A stretch of DNA of 64,000 bases from Candidatus Heimdallarchaeota archaeon (GTDB lineage: Archaea > Asgardarchaeota > Heimdallarchaeia > JABLTI01), in the NCBI GenBank assembly GCA_018238155.1, contig JABCTZ010000037.1, positions 62,001-126,000 of the forward strand. The letters are read 5' to 3'. A program made the translations under genes and the position numbers. Every line of letters begins with the position of its first letter. The first letter of the stretch is position 1. The notes under the pieces are model-generated. The model ran no database searches and was not told the origin of the DNA. It saw only the letters and a program-made list of their open reading frames with translations. This document shows positions 44,346 to 53,468 of this stretch, one piece after another.

Positions 44346-46130
44346 ATGAAATACTCCATTTTGTCTGATATTTTCAAGAAACTCGATTCAACCACAAAAA
44401 GATTGGAAATGATTGAAATACTAATTGAATTATTTAATAAAACACCGATTGAAAATTTCCGTCATGTTATTTATCTAACTTCCGGAAAAATCGGAGCAGA
44501 TTATAAAAATCTTGATTTTGGTTTTGCCGATAAAATGGTTATAAAAGTAATTGCAAAAGCAGTGGGTAAACCTGTAAAACAAATTTCAGATTTGTATAAG
44601 CAAATTGGAGATTTAGGGGAAGTAGCAGAATTGTTGATTAAAGAAACAGGTCAACAACATCTTGGAGCCTTTTTTCAAACAACAACTTCAAAACAGAAAA
44701 ATTCTCTAACAATAGAAGACGTTTGGAATAATCTACATAAAATAGTAAATACAGAAGGAAAGGGTTCTGCAAGTAAAAAAACCAATATTTTACTGGGTAT
44801 GTTTTCAGAAGCTTCACCGAATGAAGCTAAATATATTACTAGAACTGTTCTAACTCAACTAAGATTAGGTGTGAAGGATCTTACGATTATTGAGGCATTA
44901 TCAAGAAAGTTTGGTGATGGAAAAGAAGCACGAGTTAAGATTGAACGAGCATATAATGTTACAAGTGATATTGGTGAAGTGGGCGAAGTTCTTGCACGGA
45001 ATGGGATGGAAGGAATTGAAAAAATAACCATTCAAGTCGGTCGCCCTATAAGAATGATGGCTGCTCAAAGAATGGCATCTATTGAAGAAATATTAGAGAA
45101 ACTAGGCGGAGAATGTGCTCTTGAATTCAAATATGATGGAGAAAGAGTACAAGGACATATTCTTAATGATGATGTTTCTTTATATTCTAGAAATTTGAAT
45201 GAAATTTCTAGTATGTATCCTGATGTAGAAAAAGCATTAAAGAACAGTCTTAAATCTAAGGATATCATTGTTGAAGGAGAAATCACAGCATGGGATCCTG
45301 TTGATGAGAAACTAAAACCATTTCAAATTTTGATGTCAAGAAAACGAAAATATGGCATCAATGAAGCAGTTCAATCTATACCAGTAAAAGTTTTCCTTTT
45401 TGATATTCTCTATATTGATGGAGAAAGTTTACTAGAAAAATCTTATCCTCAACGAAGGAAAATACTCGAATCTAACATTTTGGATAACGACATTATTGTC
45501 CTATCTTCAAGGAAAATAGTCTCTTCTCCGGTTTTATTTGAAGAGTATTTCGAAAATGCAATTGAGAATGGTTGCGAAGGGATTATGGCAAAGGATACTC
45601 GAGATGAAACACAATATCAAGCAGGGAACAGAGGATTCCTTTGGATAAAGCATAAATTTGACTATTCAGAATCTTTTGCTGATAGTTATGATTTTATTGT
45701 TGTGGGAGGATTTTACGGCAAGGGAAGACGGAAAGGCACTTTAGGAACTTTGTTAATGGCTGCATTTAATGCTGAAGAAGAGCGTTTTGAAACTGTATGT
45801 AAATTAGGTTCAGGTTTCACAGATGAAGACTTAGCTAAAGTTACTGAAGATCTTATGAAGCTAAAAGTTGAACAAAGACCTAAAGATGTCATTTCAAAAA
45901 TGACACCTGATGTTTGGATTCAACCTACCAAAGTGTACGAAATCCAAGGCGCAGATCTCTCTACAAGTCCTATTCATACATGTGCATTGGATGAAATAAA
46001 GAAAGATACGGGAATTGCAATCCGATTTCCGCGATTTATTAGATTTAGGGATGATAAAAATCCTGACCAAGCAACCACAACTAGCGAGATAATCAATGCT
46101 TATAAAAACCAAAGAACAAAAAACAGATGA
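44346..46130 (+). CDS. lig: ATP-dependent DNA ligase (archaeal type)
   Basis: 594 residues. Motif I is ECALEFKYDGERVQGH with the adenylated Lys262. Others are SLYSRNLNEISSMYPDV (III), DIIVEGEITAWD (IIIa), EGIMAKDT (IV), FLWIKHKFDY (V) and GIAIRFPRFIRFRDDK near the end. The N-terminal DNA-binding domain includes QLRLGVKDLTIIEALS. Domain order and length agree with archaeal replicative DNA ligases. It lies 113 bases after the GIFT gene; this is not enough to link them functionally. Confidence 0.96.
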   Translation: MKYSILSDIFKKLDSTTKRLEMIEILIELFNKTPIENFRHVIYLTSGKIGADYKNLDFGFADKMVIKVIAKAVGKPVKQISDLYKQIGDLGEVAELLIKETGQQHLGAFFQTTTSKQKNSLTIEDVWNNLHKIVNTEGKGSASKKTNILLGMFSEASPNEAKYITRTVLTQLRLGVKDLTIIEALSRKFGDGKEARVKIERAYNVTSDIGEVGEVLARNGMEGIEKITIQVGRPIRMMAAQRMASIEEILEKLGGECALEFKYDGERVQGHILNDDVSLYSRNLNEISSMYPDVEKALKNSLKSKDIIVEGEITAWDPVDEKLKPFQILMSRKRKYGINEAVQSIPVKVFLFDILYIDGESLLEKSYPQRRKILESNILDNDIIVLSSRKIVSSPVLFEEYFENAIENGCEGIMAKDTRDETQYQAGNRGFLWIKHKFDYSESFADSYDFIVVGGFYGKGRRKGTLGTLLMAAFNAEEERFETVCKLGSGFTDEDLAKVTEDLMKLKVEQRPKDVISKMTPDVWIQPTKVYEIQGADLSTSPIHTCALDEIKKDTGIAIRFPRFIRFRDDKNPDQATTTSEIINAYKNQRTKNR

Positions 46131-46209
46131 AAAGCTCAAAGCGAAACTTTGAATAAAGAAGATTAAATATAACATATAGTTGATTATGTTAATCAACGGA
46201 GGAAAAACT

Positions 46210-46824
46210 ATGTCTAATTTGGATAACGAAGAACAAACTGAAGAAACTTTGGCATTTGAAAATTTACTAACGAAAATTGAAATCGGTGGGAAAGAAATAC
46301 TATCTGAAGAAATTACTCCTAAAAAGGCTCTTAAACATATTCGCACAATTATCAACGAATATGAGGATTATCAAACTGTACCAAATAGAAGACAATCAGA
46401 TGTCGTTTTTAGAAGCTACATTACCAAACAAATAAATTCAACAAATGATAAAATGAAACAGATTCATTCTCTTTTAATTGAGAAACAACAAATGTCCTCT
46501 TGGGCGATTACTGAACGCTTAATTGATGAATATGCATCTTTTTCAAGACAAGTTGACAAAGGTGGATATGGGTTCACAACGTTCTTTGATAATCCTAAAT
46601 TACTTGAAATGGATATTTCTCAATTATATTTGATTGATTTTGAAATGGTAGAATCTCTTAAAATTATGCGACAACGCACTTCAGCTTTTATGAAAGTAAT
46701 CAATATGGATTATTTTGAAGATATTGATTTATGGATGGAAACTCTAGATCGTTTAATTGGAAGAGTAATCAAATTATTTGATGATAGAGCAAAATTAGTA
46801 GGGTCATATGAAAGGATTTCCTAA
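46210..46824 (+). CDS. Helical protein of unknown function
   Basis: 204 residues. Entirely alpha-helical in appearance, with charged repeats and no membrane segment or motif I recognise (AFENLLTKIEIGGKEILSEE; WAITERLIDEYASFSRQ; DLWMETLDRLIGRVIKLFDD). GGAGG eight bases before ATG 46210 sets the start. It lies 79 bases behind the ligase gene on the same strand, so it may share its transcript. Confidence 0.6.
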   Translation: MSNLDNEEQTEETLAFENLLTKIEIGGKEILSEEITPKKALKHIRTIINEYEDYQTVPNRRQSDVVFRSYITKQINSTNDKMKQIHSLLIEKQQMSSWAITERLIDEYASFSRQVDKGGYGFTTFFDNPKLLEMDISQLYLIDFEMVESLKIMRQRTSAFMKVINMDYFEDIDLWMETLDRLIGRVIKLFDDRAKLVGSYERIS

Positions 46825-46827
46825 TAA

Positions 46828-47148
46828 TTATTCCTCGTTTTTTCTTTTTTCTTCCAAGAGTTTCTCTAGAATTAATGTCTTTGCCACATTACTTATTTTT
46901 ACTATCTTATTTCTTGATGTTTGACCGGCAGTGATCTCAAAATTAGATAAGGGGATTTTAAAAAAATTCGAGAGAATTTTTAATAATTCCTTATTTGCCT
47001 TGCCTTTATCAGGTGGAGCAAGAAGACGAATAAACAAGTAATTTTCTTTAGGTTCAATAATCAATTCTTGTCTTCTGCTATTTGGTTTTACAGCTATTTT
47101 CAATAGTATACTTTCTTTAGTTTCTTGTATGAACTTCAACTCATCCAT
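46828..47148 (-). CDS. DUF167 / YggU family protein
   Basis: 106 residues. The conserved core is KIAVKPNSRRQELII, LLAPPDKGKANKELLKILSNFF and ITAGQTSRNKIVKIS, the DUF167 pattern. Function is not established in the family. The ATG shares one base with the stop of the upstream membrane-protein gene, so the pair is translationally linked. Confidence 0.9.
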   Translation of the reverse strand: MDELKFIQETKESILLKIAVKPNSRRQELIIEPKENYLFIRLLAPPDKGKANKELLKILSNFFKIPLSNFEITAGQTSRNKIVKISNVAKTLILEKLLEEKRKNEE

Positions 47149-48170
47149 TAAGCAAAATCCCTCATCATTTTCTCCGCTCTACGCAACATTTTAGCTGCAT
47201 CTCTTGGTGAAGTATGTTTTGGGTTTTCAGCTTTGGATGATTTTGATAAAACGAATAGGTGTAAATCATCTTCTTCAAGCATATGTTTAATTTTGATGAT
47301 TTGATCTATCGTAGCTTCATCCTTTTTCAAAGGCATCCAGTCATTAGGTTTTTTCATTCGTAAGAAACAAACAAAGAATGGGAATTTATTCCCCATATAT
47401 TCATTTATTGTTACTTGTATAGCTAAAGAATCAAATGATTTTGGAGCATCTTCAAATTCGATCATAAATCGAACATTGACAGGGAGCATTATTTCTCCTT
47501 CAGATGAAGACTTATCCTTAATTGGTTTTAATTGTACAGCTGCTTCTGTGACAAACTCTACAGCATCTAAAAGGTCTACTTTAGAAAATTGATAATAAAA
47601 TAGTATTTTTCTAAGAATATCGGGGCTCCAAACTTCAATGCGTACTGTGAACCAAATTGGAATCATCAGAAGATAAATATCAAGTAAAAATATCATTGTG
47701 GAAAAATATAAGCGATTACTAAATGCAAGAACCAGTAGATATATGACTGTTGTTCCAGCAATTGATCCAAAAAAGACCCATTTCCCTTTTGATTTTGACA
47801 AGTCAAAAATTTCTGCTATTGATTTTTCCTTTAGTTTTCTTTTATTAATAATATTAAATACATTTGATAATTGCTTCATACTAGTGTCTTGCCATATTGG
47901 GGCAGCAGCATCTAATTTTGGCTCTTCAGAAATGTTCATTCTTTCTGGAAAGATAAAAAGAAGTGCAATAATAATTAGAACCAATCCAACAAAAAATGGT
48001 ATAAAAGAGATTTTTTTTAATTCGTATGGAAAAATCCCATTAATCGGTATAAAAATTTGTAACATTACTCCTGCAATGACAAAAAAAAATGCACAGACTA
48101 TTCTAATTATTGGATGAATAGTTTTGAATATTTTAAAATCGGTTTTCGTAATATTTAACTCTACCATCAC
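47148..48170 (-). CDS. Membrane protein of unknown function
   Basis: 340 residues. Four membrane segments lie at residues of about 19-41, 50-72, 130-152 and 155-177; the rest (from about 180) is cytoplasmic. It contains VEFVTEAAVQLKPIK and MIEFEDAPKSFDSLAIQVTI, and ends in a basic helix (AKMLRRAEKMMRDFA). No enzyme motif. GTG start after AGGTG. Overlaps the DUF167 gene by one base. Confidence 0.6.
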   Translation of the reverse strand: MMVELNITKTDFKIFKTIHPIIRIVCAFFFVIAGVMLQIFIPINGIFPYELKKISFIPFFVGLVLIIIALLFIFPERMNISEEPKLDAAAPIWQDTSMKQLSNVFNIINKRKLKEKSIAEIFDLSKSKGKWVFFGSIAGTTVIYLLVLAFSNRLYFSTMIFLLDIYLLMIPIWFTVRIEVWSPDILRKILFYYQFSKVDLLDAVEFVTEAAVQLKPIKDKSSSEGEIMLPVNVRFMIEFEDAPKSFDSLAIQVTINEYMGNKFPFFVCFLRMKKPNDWMPLKKDEATIDQIIKIKHMLEEDDLHLFVLSKSSKAENPKHTSPRDAAKMLRRAEKMMRDFA

Positions 48171-48249
48171 TCACACCTGCTATTCTAATTTAAGTAGAAT
48201 ATTTCAGTTAAAATTTATTGGGTAAGTTTTGTATTTTGTTTTAATAGTA

Positions 48250-48669
48250 TTATTTGTATTCGTCTTCATTTTTCTGAAGATGTTTTGGTGGAAAAATGAA
48301 CATTTTTGTTATAAAACTTATTATCCAAAATAACATTGACATACCAATTATTAGTGAGATAATCCACCAATGTACATTGGCAAAGTAAAAGATTAACAGC
48401 GAAAAAACGCCCCCAGAAATAACCGTTACTAAAATTTCAAGTGTATTTAAACCTATAAAATAGGTGGAAAACCAACCAACTATTAACCAAATAATAAGAG
48501 CACCAAAAACGAGATTATCATTCATTGAGGAAATTACTGTAGGTATTATAGCAATTCCCGTACATATTCCACCTTCAATTAACCCAATACCACATGCTTT
48601 TGCAGCAGCAACAAAACGTTTCTTTCGAGTGTTTTCTTTTTCATTCGATGAATTGAGATTCATATTCAA
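48250..48669 (-). CDS. Small membrane protein with four membrane segments
   Basis: 139 residues. Segments lie at about 25-45, 52-72, 78-98 and 104-125, with short polar termini (NSSNEKENTRKKR at the start). Unknown function. A TTG at 48669 or an ATG two codons later may be the start. It is 79 bases upstream of the previous gene on the same strand. Confidence 0.55.
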   Translation of the reverse strand: MNMNLNSSNEKENTRKKRFVAAAKACGIGLIEGGICTGIAIIPTVISSMNDNLVFGALIIWLIVGWFSTYFIGLNTLEILVTVISGGVFSLLIFYFANVHWWIISLIIGMSMLFWIISFITKMFIFPPKHLQKNEDEYK

Positions 48670-48784
48670 GTATTTGTGTTTCTTAGTTAAAATCGTTTTT
48701 ATTGTTAATCTTAGTCAAATATAAAGCGATAATTTTCAATTCTCTTCACAGCAATAATCTAAAATGTCCCAAAGCCTAAAATAG

Positions 48785-48792
48785 TTTAAATA
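48785..48792 (+). promoter_or_regulatory. TATA box of the SMC/RecF-like gene
   Basis: TTTAAATA 68 bases before the ATG at 48860, with an AT-rich leader of about 40 bases. Confidence 0.5.
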
Positions 48793-48859
48793 GATATATA
48801 TCGAAACAATTAACGTATTGTTAGTTAAAGAATTAGTAACTAGTACCAGGTGGAACTAT

Positions 48860-50743
48860 ATGCTACCGATTTTGAAAACCTTGGAATTCTCTAAAATTAT
48901 TCCCTTAAGTGAAAGATCTGTTGAAAAAATTATTTTTAAAGATGGAATCAACAAATTCCTAGCTGAAAACGGGTCGGGTAAAACTACTCTAACGGATTTA
49001 ATTGAACACTCTCTTGTAAGAGATGCTCATGCTTTTGCTTGGAATGTTTTTTCGAAAAAAAGAGTGGATCGTACTGCTTATGTTAAATCTGAATGGGTTT
49101 TTGGTTCAGAAAAGAATTCTATCACCCATGAGTTAACTGATGCGGGTGCTAGGACACGTGTAACTTCCTCCAAATTTTCAAATAAAGCACATACAAAAGA
49201 TATGTATTCAGATTTCATTTATTCAAAAACAAACTTATCTTTGGAACAAATACAGAAACTATTCGAAGGGGTCTATTATAAACGAGAGAATGATTTGAAT
49301 CTTTTAGGAACCCCTGGTAAAGAGAGTTTGATGGATTTCTTTGAGCTTTTGAATAAAGCAATTAGAATGGATACTCCAACAACAATTAAGCTTCGCAATC
49401 AAATTGGTGAAATTAAACGTCAAATCGATTTAAGGAAAAATAACAAACGCAAAATTGAAGCTACTCTTGAAAAGATGGAAATAATTTTTGCTGGAACTGA
49501 TTCTTCAGCTGATGCTTTAGATAATATTGGCTCCAGAAAAGGTGATTTAGAACGTAGCAATAATCAATTAAAAAAAGAAGGTGATAATTCACGTTTAGCA
49601 TTTTCAAATATTGAAGAAGAGGATAAAGAAATTCTTAACAAGTTAGACAGTGATCAAGAAGTATTACTTAAAATTAGAACTCAGCTTGATTCCTTGAAAT
49701 CCAATAGGTTTGCTTTTCAAGCAGATCTAAATAATCTCAAAAACGAACTTGATGGTTTCAAAAAGTTAGGCAATGTTGATTATTCTTCCATCAAAGAAGC
49801 TTGGGAAAAGAAAGAAAATTGTGAACTTTGCGGAAGCTCAATTTTCAACCATTGGGAAGAACGAGTCAAGGAAGGTTGTCCTTCTTGTGGAACACTTTGG
49901 AAAAATATCCCTAAAACCATTCAAGAATTAATTTCTAATGGGCGAAAAAATAACGGTAAAGAAACACGTGATATTCAAACAGAAATTGAGAAAATTGAAC
50001 TGGAACTCAGAACAACTCAAGAAGATATTGAGAGATTGGAGAAAGATGAGAAAACAAATAATGTATCAGTGAAGAATTTAAGGGAGAAATTGGCTACTAA
50101 TAATTCTAGAAGAAGAAAACTTCAATCGCAAAATGATGTAATTACTCAGAAAATACATAGAATTGGTGTTGAACTTGGTAGTTTATCTGCTCAAGAAAAA
50201 ATGGTTAATCAAGATGAAAGCATCGGTTTGCTGAAAGTAAATCTTGAAAAAATCAATACAGAATTAGAGAATTATTATACTCAATTGGATCGATATGAAC
50301 ATGAACTTCCTGAACAAGAAGAATTACAACAAATTCTCAACAATTTTACTCGTTCCACGAAAGAAATTTTTGGTTATAGTATGTTAGCTGATACAGATAC
50401 GAGAATTATAACAATATCGAAAGATGATTCTGAAAGAGATTTCGAGGCTATGTCATGGTCTGAAAGGTATTTCATCGATGTTGTCTTTAGAATATCTGTT
50501 TTCAATTTCCTAATAGAAAACGGTATAATGAAGAAAGGGTTCCTTGTTCTTGATTCTCCGGAAGCTGCTCTTGATCCACATAGATTAGATTTACTCGCGA
50601 ATTTGATCAATAAACACAAAAATAAAATCACTTTCACAATTGCAACACGAGTAAGCAAATTCTTTAACCAATTAGAAGGAAATCCATTGGAAATCCGAAA
50701 ACAAACTCAAACAAGTTTATTCGATTTCATTAGTATGAGTTAA
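48860..50743 (+). CDS. SMC/RecF-like ATPase with a zinc-ribbon at the coiled-coil apex
   Basis: 627 residues. Walker A is FLAENGSGKTTLTD. Two long coiled coils (LRNQIGEIKRQIDLRKNNKR and later EIEKIELELRTTQEDIERLE) flank a ribbon with two CxxC pairs, CELCGS and CPSCGT, about 17 residues apart. Rad50 hooks carry one CxxC and share zinc between two molecules; here one chain could bind the ion alone. The signature motif is MSWSERYFID, not LSGGQ, and Walker B reads FLVLDSPEAALDPHR. These last features are close to RecF/AAA_13-like ATPases of bacterial repair or defence loci. No Mre11-like nuclease is adjacent. AGGTGG sets the ATG at 48860. Confidence 0.8.
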   Translation: MLPILKTLEFSKIIPLSERSVEKIIFKDGINKFLAENGSGKTTLTDLIEHSLVRDAHAFAWNVFSKKRVDRTAYVKSEWVFGSEKNSITHELTDAGARTRVTSSKFSNKAHTKDMYSDFIYSKTNLSLEQIQKLFEGVYYKRENDLNLLGTPGKESLMDFFELLNKAIRMDTPTTIKLRNQIGEIKRQIDLRKNNKRKIEATLEKMEIIFAGTDSSADALDNIGSRKGDLERSNNQLKKEGDNSRLAFSNIEEEDKEILNKLDSDQEVLLKIRTQLDSLKSNRFAFQADLNNLKNELDGFKKLGNVDYSSIKEAWEKKENCELCGSSIFNHWEERVKEGCPSCGTLWKNIPKTIQELISNGRKNNGKETRDIQTEIEKIELELRTTQEDIERLEKDEKTNNVSVKNLREKLATNNSRRRKLQSQNDVITQKIHRIGVELGSLSAQEKMVNQDESIGLLKVNLEKINTELENYYTQLDRYEHELPEQEELQQILNNFTRSTKEIFGYSMLADTDTRIITISKDDSERDFEAMSWSERYFIDVVFRISVFNFLIENGIMKKGFLVLDSPEAALDPHRLDLLANLINKHKNKITFTIATRVSKFFNQLEGNPLEIRKQTQTSLFDFISMS

Positions 50744-50800
50744 GATAACTATTTCAAGTAGTTTTGAAATGGTTGTTCTGTAGAAAGGAACGGTTTTCGA

Positions 50801-52150
50801 ATGAAAGTTACAATGAAAAAGGAAATTGAACGATATCGCGCAAAGCATAAGAAATCTATGATTCTTTGGAAAAAAGCAAGACAACAATTTCCTGCAGGAG
50901 TTTCCCACAATATTCGAGATTTTCATATGAGTCATTTTGATTTAAGTCCACCTTTTATCAAAAAATCATATGATACTAAACTAGTAGACGTTGATGATAA
51001 TATCTATACGGATTTTTGGATTGCTCATGGTGGGGCAATCTTAGGTCATGCACATCCTGCAATAATAAAAGCTATAGAAAACCAACTACCTAATGGCAAC
51101 CAATATGGAATGGTAAATGAAATTGCATTAGAATTAGCAGATAGAATCATTGAAGCTACACCTAGTGTGCAAGAGCTAAGATTTTGTTCTACAGGGACAG
51201 AAGCAACCATGTATGCTTCCCGCCTAGCTAGAGCATATTCTGGAAAGAAGAAAATTGCTAAAGTTATTGGAGGATGGCATGGTGGGAATGATACTCTTTT
51301 CTATTTTGTTCAAGAAGTAAAACATGGTATTGAATCAAAGGGTATCCGAAATCAGACCCAAGCTGGAATCCTAAGTTTTGATTATAATGATACTCAAGGA
51401 GCAATCCAAATTATACGAGAAAACAAGGAAGATTTAGCTGCTGTTGTTATGGAACCAGTTTTAGGTGCTGGTGGGGCAATCCCTCCAAATGAAGGGTTCT
51501 TAGAAGCTATTCGTGAAGAAACTGAAAAAAATGATATTCTATTAATTTATGATGAAATCATCACCGGATTTAGATTATCTTACAAATCTGCGCAAGGGTA
51601 TTTTGGTGTTACGCCAGATATAACAACCATGGGAAAAATTGTTGGTGGAGGAGCTCCAATTGGTATTGTTGGAGGACGAGAAGATATTCTTGAGCAAGCC
51701 AATTTACAAGAAGGTGGTGAAGTTTGGATTGGAGGTGGAACATTTTCAGGAAATCCCGTAAGCATGGCTGCCGGAATTGCCACTCTAGATACTTTGAAAC
51801 AAGGTGGAGAAAAGCTTTATTCTGATTTAGATACTATGGGAAACAAACTTCGATCTAAAATTCGAGAGATAGTCGAGCAGAATAATCTACCAGCTTTTGT
51901 TACAGGAGTAGGATCAATGATTAGTATTCATTGGTTTAAGGAAAAACAAGAGAAGATTGAGAACAGCACAGCAATCAAAGTTTTTCTTGACAAAGAAAAA
52001 GTTGCTAATTATCAATTACTGATGCTCAATAGAGATGTTCTTACTCGAGGTGGTTTAGGCTATTTATCAGTAAAACATACGGAATTAGATATCAAAAAAG
52101 CTTTAAAAGCTATCAATGAAGCTACTAAAATCATTGGAAATGATAAATAA
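50801..52150 (+). CDS. Class III aminotransferase, glutamate-1-semialdehyde aminomutase-like
   Basis: 449 residues. PLP-fold landmarks: FPAGVSHNIR, GGAILGHAHPAII, FCSTGTEATMYASRLARAYSG, GGWHGGNDT, VVMEPVLGAGGAIPP, LLIYDEIITGFR (aspartate) and TTMGKIVGGGAPIG (PLP lysine). HemL is the nearest pattern, but no hemA or other tetrapyrrole gene is close, so a different amino acid semialdehyde or beta-amino substrate is possible. Starts at ATG 50801. Confidence 0.85.
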   Translation: MKVTMKKEIERYRAKHKKSMILWKKARQQFPAGVSHNIRDFHMSHFDLSPPFIKKSYDTKLVDVDDNIYTDFWIAHGGAILGHAHPAIIKAIENQLPNGNQYGMVNEIALELADRIIEATPSVQELRFCSTGTEATMYASRLARAYSGKKKIAKVIGGWHGGNDTLFYFVQEVKHGIESKGIRNQTQAGILSFDYNDTQGAIQIIRENKEDLAAVVMEPVLGAGGAIPPNEGFLEAIREETEKNDILLIYDEIITGFRLSYKSAQGYFGVTPDITTMGKIVGGGAPIGIVGGREDILEQANLQEGGEVWIGGGTFSGNPVSMAAGIATLDTLKQGGEKLYSDLDTMGNKLRSKIREIVEQNNLPAFVTGVGSMISIHWFKEKQEKIENSTAIKVFLDKEKVANYQLLMLNRDVLTRGGLGYLSVKHTELDIKKALKAINEATKIIGNDK

Positions 52151-52241
52151 AATATCGTTATCATCCCAATACTTTAAAAATAAAAGTTATGCAAACTAGT
52201 TTAGAAGGATTTTTTTGTACAGAGAAGCGAAGTGTAAAGCT

Positions 52242-52829
52242 ATGAGTGATGACGAAGAAATAAAGATAAAAAATCTCTTGAGAGGAATCAAATCAATCTT
52301 AAAGAGAAGAAAATACAAAATTGCCTCCGAAGAACGTTTTGAAAATTATATTGATATTCAATGTGAATTAGATTCAGATAGTACTCAAGAAATTCTTACT
52401 AGAATTTCCTTAGAGGATAAAGTTGGAGTAGCAGTTTTGCGCGAATATGTTAAAAAATTAGAAGAGGTTGAGCTAGAGAAAGGAGAAGAAAATATTAAAG
52501 GATTGTTAGTCGCTTCCAATCGATTCACTCATTATGCTCGGCGCGAAGCAAAGGAAAAGAAGATTTGGATAATTACTAGCAAAGATCCGAGATTCGACAT
52601 CTTTACTCATGAACTCGTACCAGAGCATGTAATTTGTCCAGATGAAGAATTAAAAGATCTATTACTCAAATATAATATTCAAAGAAGGCAATTACCTAAA
52701 ATTCTCATTAGCGATCCAGCAGTCAAAGCTATTGGTGCTAAACCAGGGCAAGTTGTTAAAATTTACCGAGAAAGTGCCATTGCCAGCGAATCTATCGCTT
52801 ATCGGCTTGTTGTAAGTAGAGCAAATTAG
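52242..52829 (+). CDS. rpoH: RNA polymerase subunit Rpb5/RpoH, full-length (eukaryotic-like) form
   Basis: 195 residues. The C-terminal 75 residues are the universal archaeal Rpo5/RpoH: FTHELVPEHVICPDEELKDLLLKY, QLPKILISDPAVKAIGAKPGQVVKI and ASESIAYRLV. The preceding 115 residues are not found in typical archaeal RpoH (about 80 residues) but follow eukaryotic Rpb5: IKNLLRGIKSILKRRKYKI at the start, GVAVLREYVKKLEEVELEKG (compare GVKTMKTFV) and GLLVASNRFTHYARREA (compare GIFVYQNNITPSAMKLV). It is transcribed alone, without rpoB downstream. The start could also be the TTG at 52215 after AGAAGGAT. Confidence 0.9.
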   Translation: MSDDEEIKIKNLLRGIKSILKRRKYKIASEERFENYIDIQCELDSDSTQEILTRISLEDKVGVAVLREYVKKLEEVELEKGEENIKGLLVASNRFTHYARREAKEKKIWIITSKDPRFDIFTHELVPEHVICPDEELKDLLLKYNIQRRQLPKILISDPAVKAIGAKPGQVVKIYRESAIASESIAYRLVVSRAN

Positions 52830-53066
52830 TTATGCTCTTCTTCAACCTTTCAAGCTCTCTTTTCTTTATTTTACCAGTTTCAATATTTCTTGATGTTTTT
52901 TACATCAATTATCCAAAAAGATTTAAACAATAACTTTACCAGTTTTTACTTGAAAGTAAAAATGGTTTCAATTTAGATATTAGATTAGTGTAGTGAAGAA
53001 TTGATTTGAATAGCTAAAATCTTTCAAAGAGGCATTAAAAAATATCTTGAATGTGTTTGGACTTAG

Positions 53067-53074
53067 TTTAAATA
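53067..53074 (+). promoter_or_regulatory. TATA box of the ferredoxin gene
   Basis: TTTAAATA 60 bases before the ferredoxin ATG; transcription would start near 53098. Confidence 0.5.
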
Positions 53075-53126
53075 GTACATTAGCAATTGAAACTTAATAA
53101 CTGGTTTACTAAACGAGGAAAATATT

Positions 53127-53306
53127 ATGCCAACAAAAATTGACTTATCAAAATGCTCGAAATGTGGTACATGTATAGAAGTCTGTCCTGAAGAGGTTTA
53201 TGACGAAGCAGATGATGGTGCACCAATTAACGCTCGTAAAGACAACTGCACTGATTGTGGTATCTGTGTTGAAGAGTGTCCAGAAGTATGCATTGAATTA
53301 GTCTAA
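53127..53306 (+). CDS. 2[4Fe-4S] ferredoxin
   Basis: 59 residues. Cluster 1 binds through CSKCGTCIEVCP (residues 10-21) and cluster 2 through CTDCGICVEECPEVC (residues 41-55). Each has the CxxCxxCxxxC(P) arrangement. Low-potential electron carrier of the cytosol, here acidic in charge. GAGG sits nine bases before the ATG. It is monocistronic with its own promoter. Confidence 0.95.
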   Translation: MPTKIDLSKCSKCGTCIEVCPEEVYDEADDGAPINARKDNCTDCGICVEECPEVCIELV

Positions 53307-53468
53307 GCTCTTCAGAATAGATTACTTTATTTACTAAAATTTTCTTTTTATTATTTTATTTTTCTCATTTTTTTAAGAATCTAATTATTAATAGAATGTG
53401 CAACAACCAAAAGCTTATGAAATATCTCAACACAGTTATGACATCCTTTGACAATGGGTTGAAATTAG

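Noticed and set aside
48860..50743. Naming the SMC-like ATPase Rad50
   Set aside because: Two CxxC pairs at the hook, a non-LSGGQ signature and no Mre11 partner argue against true Rad50.
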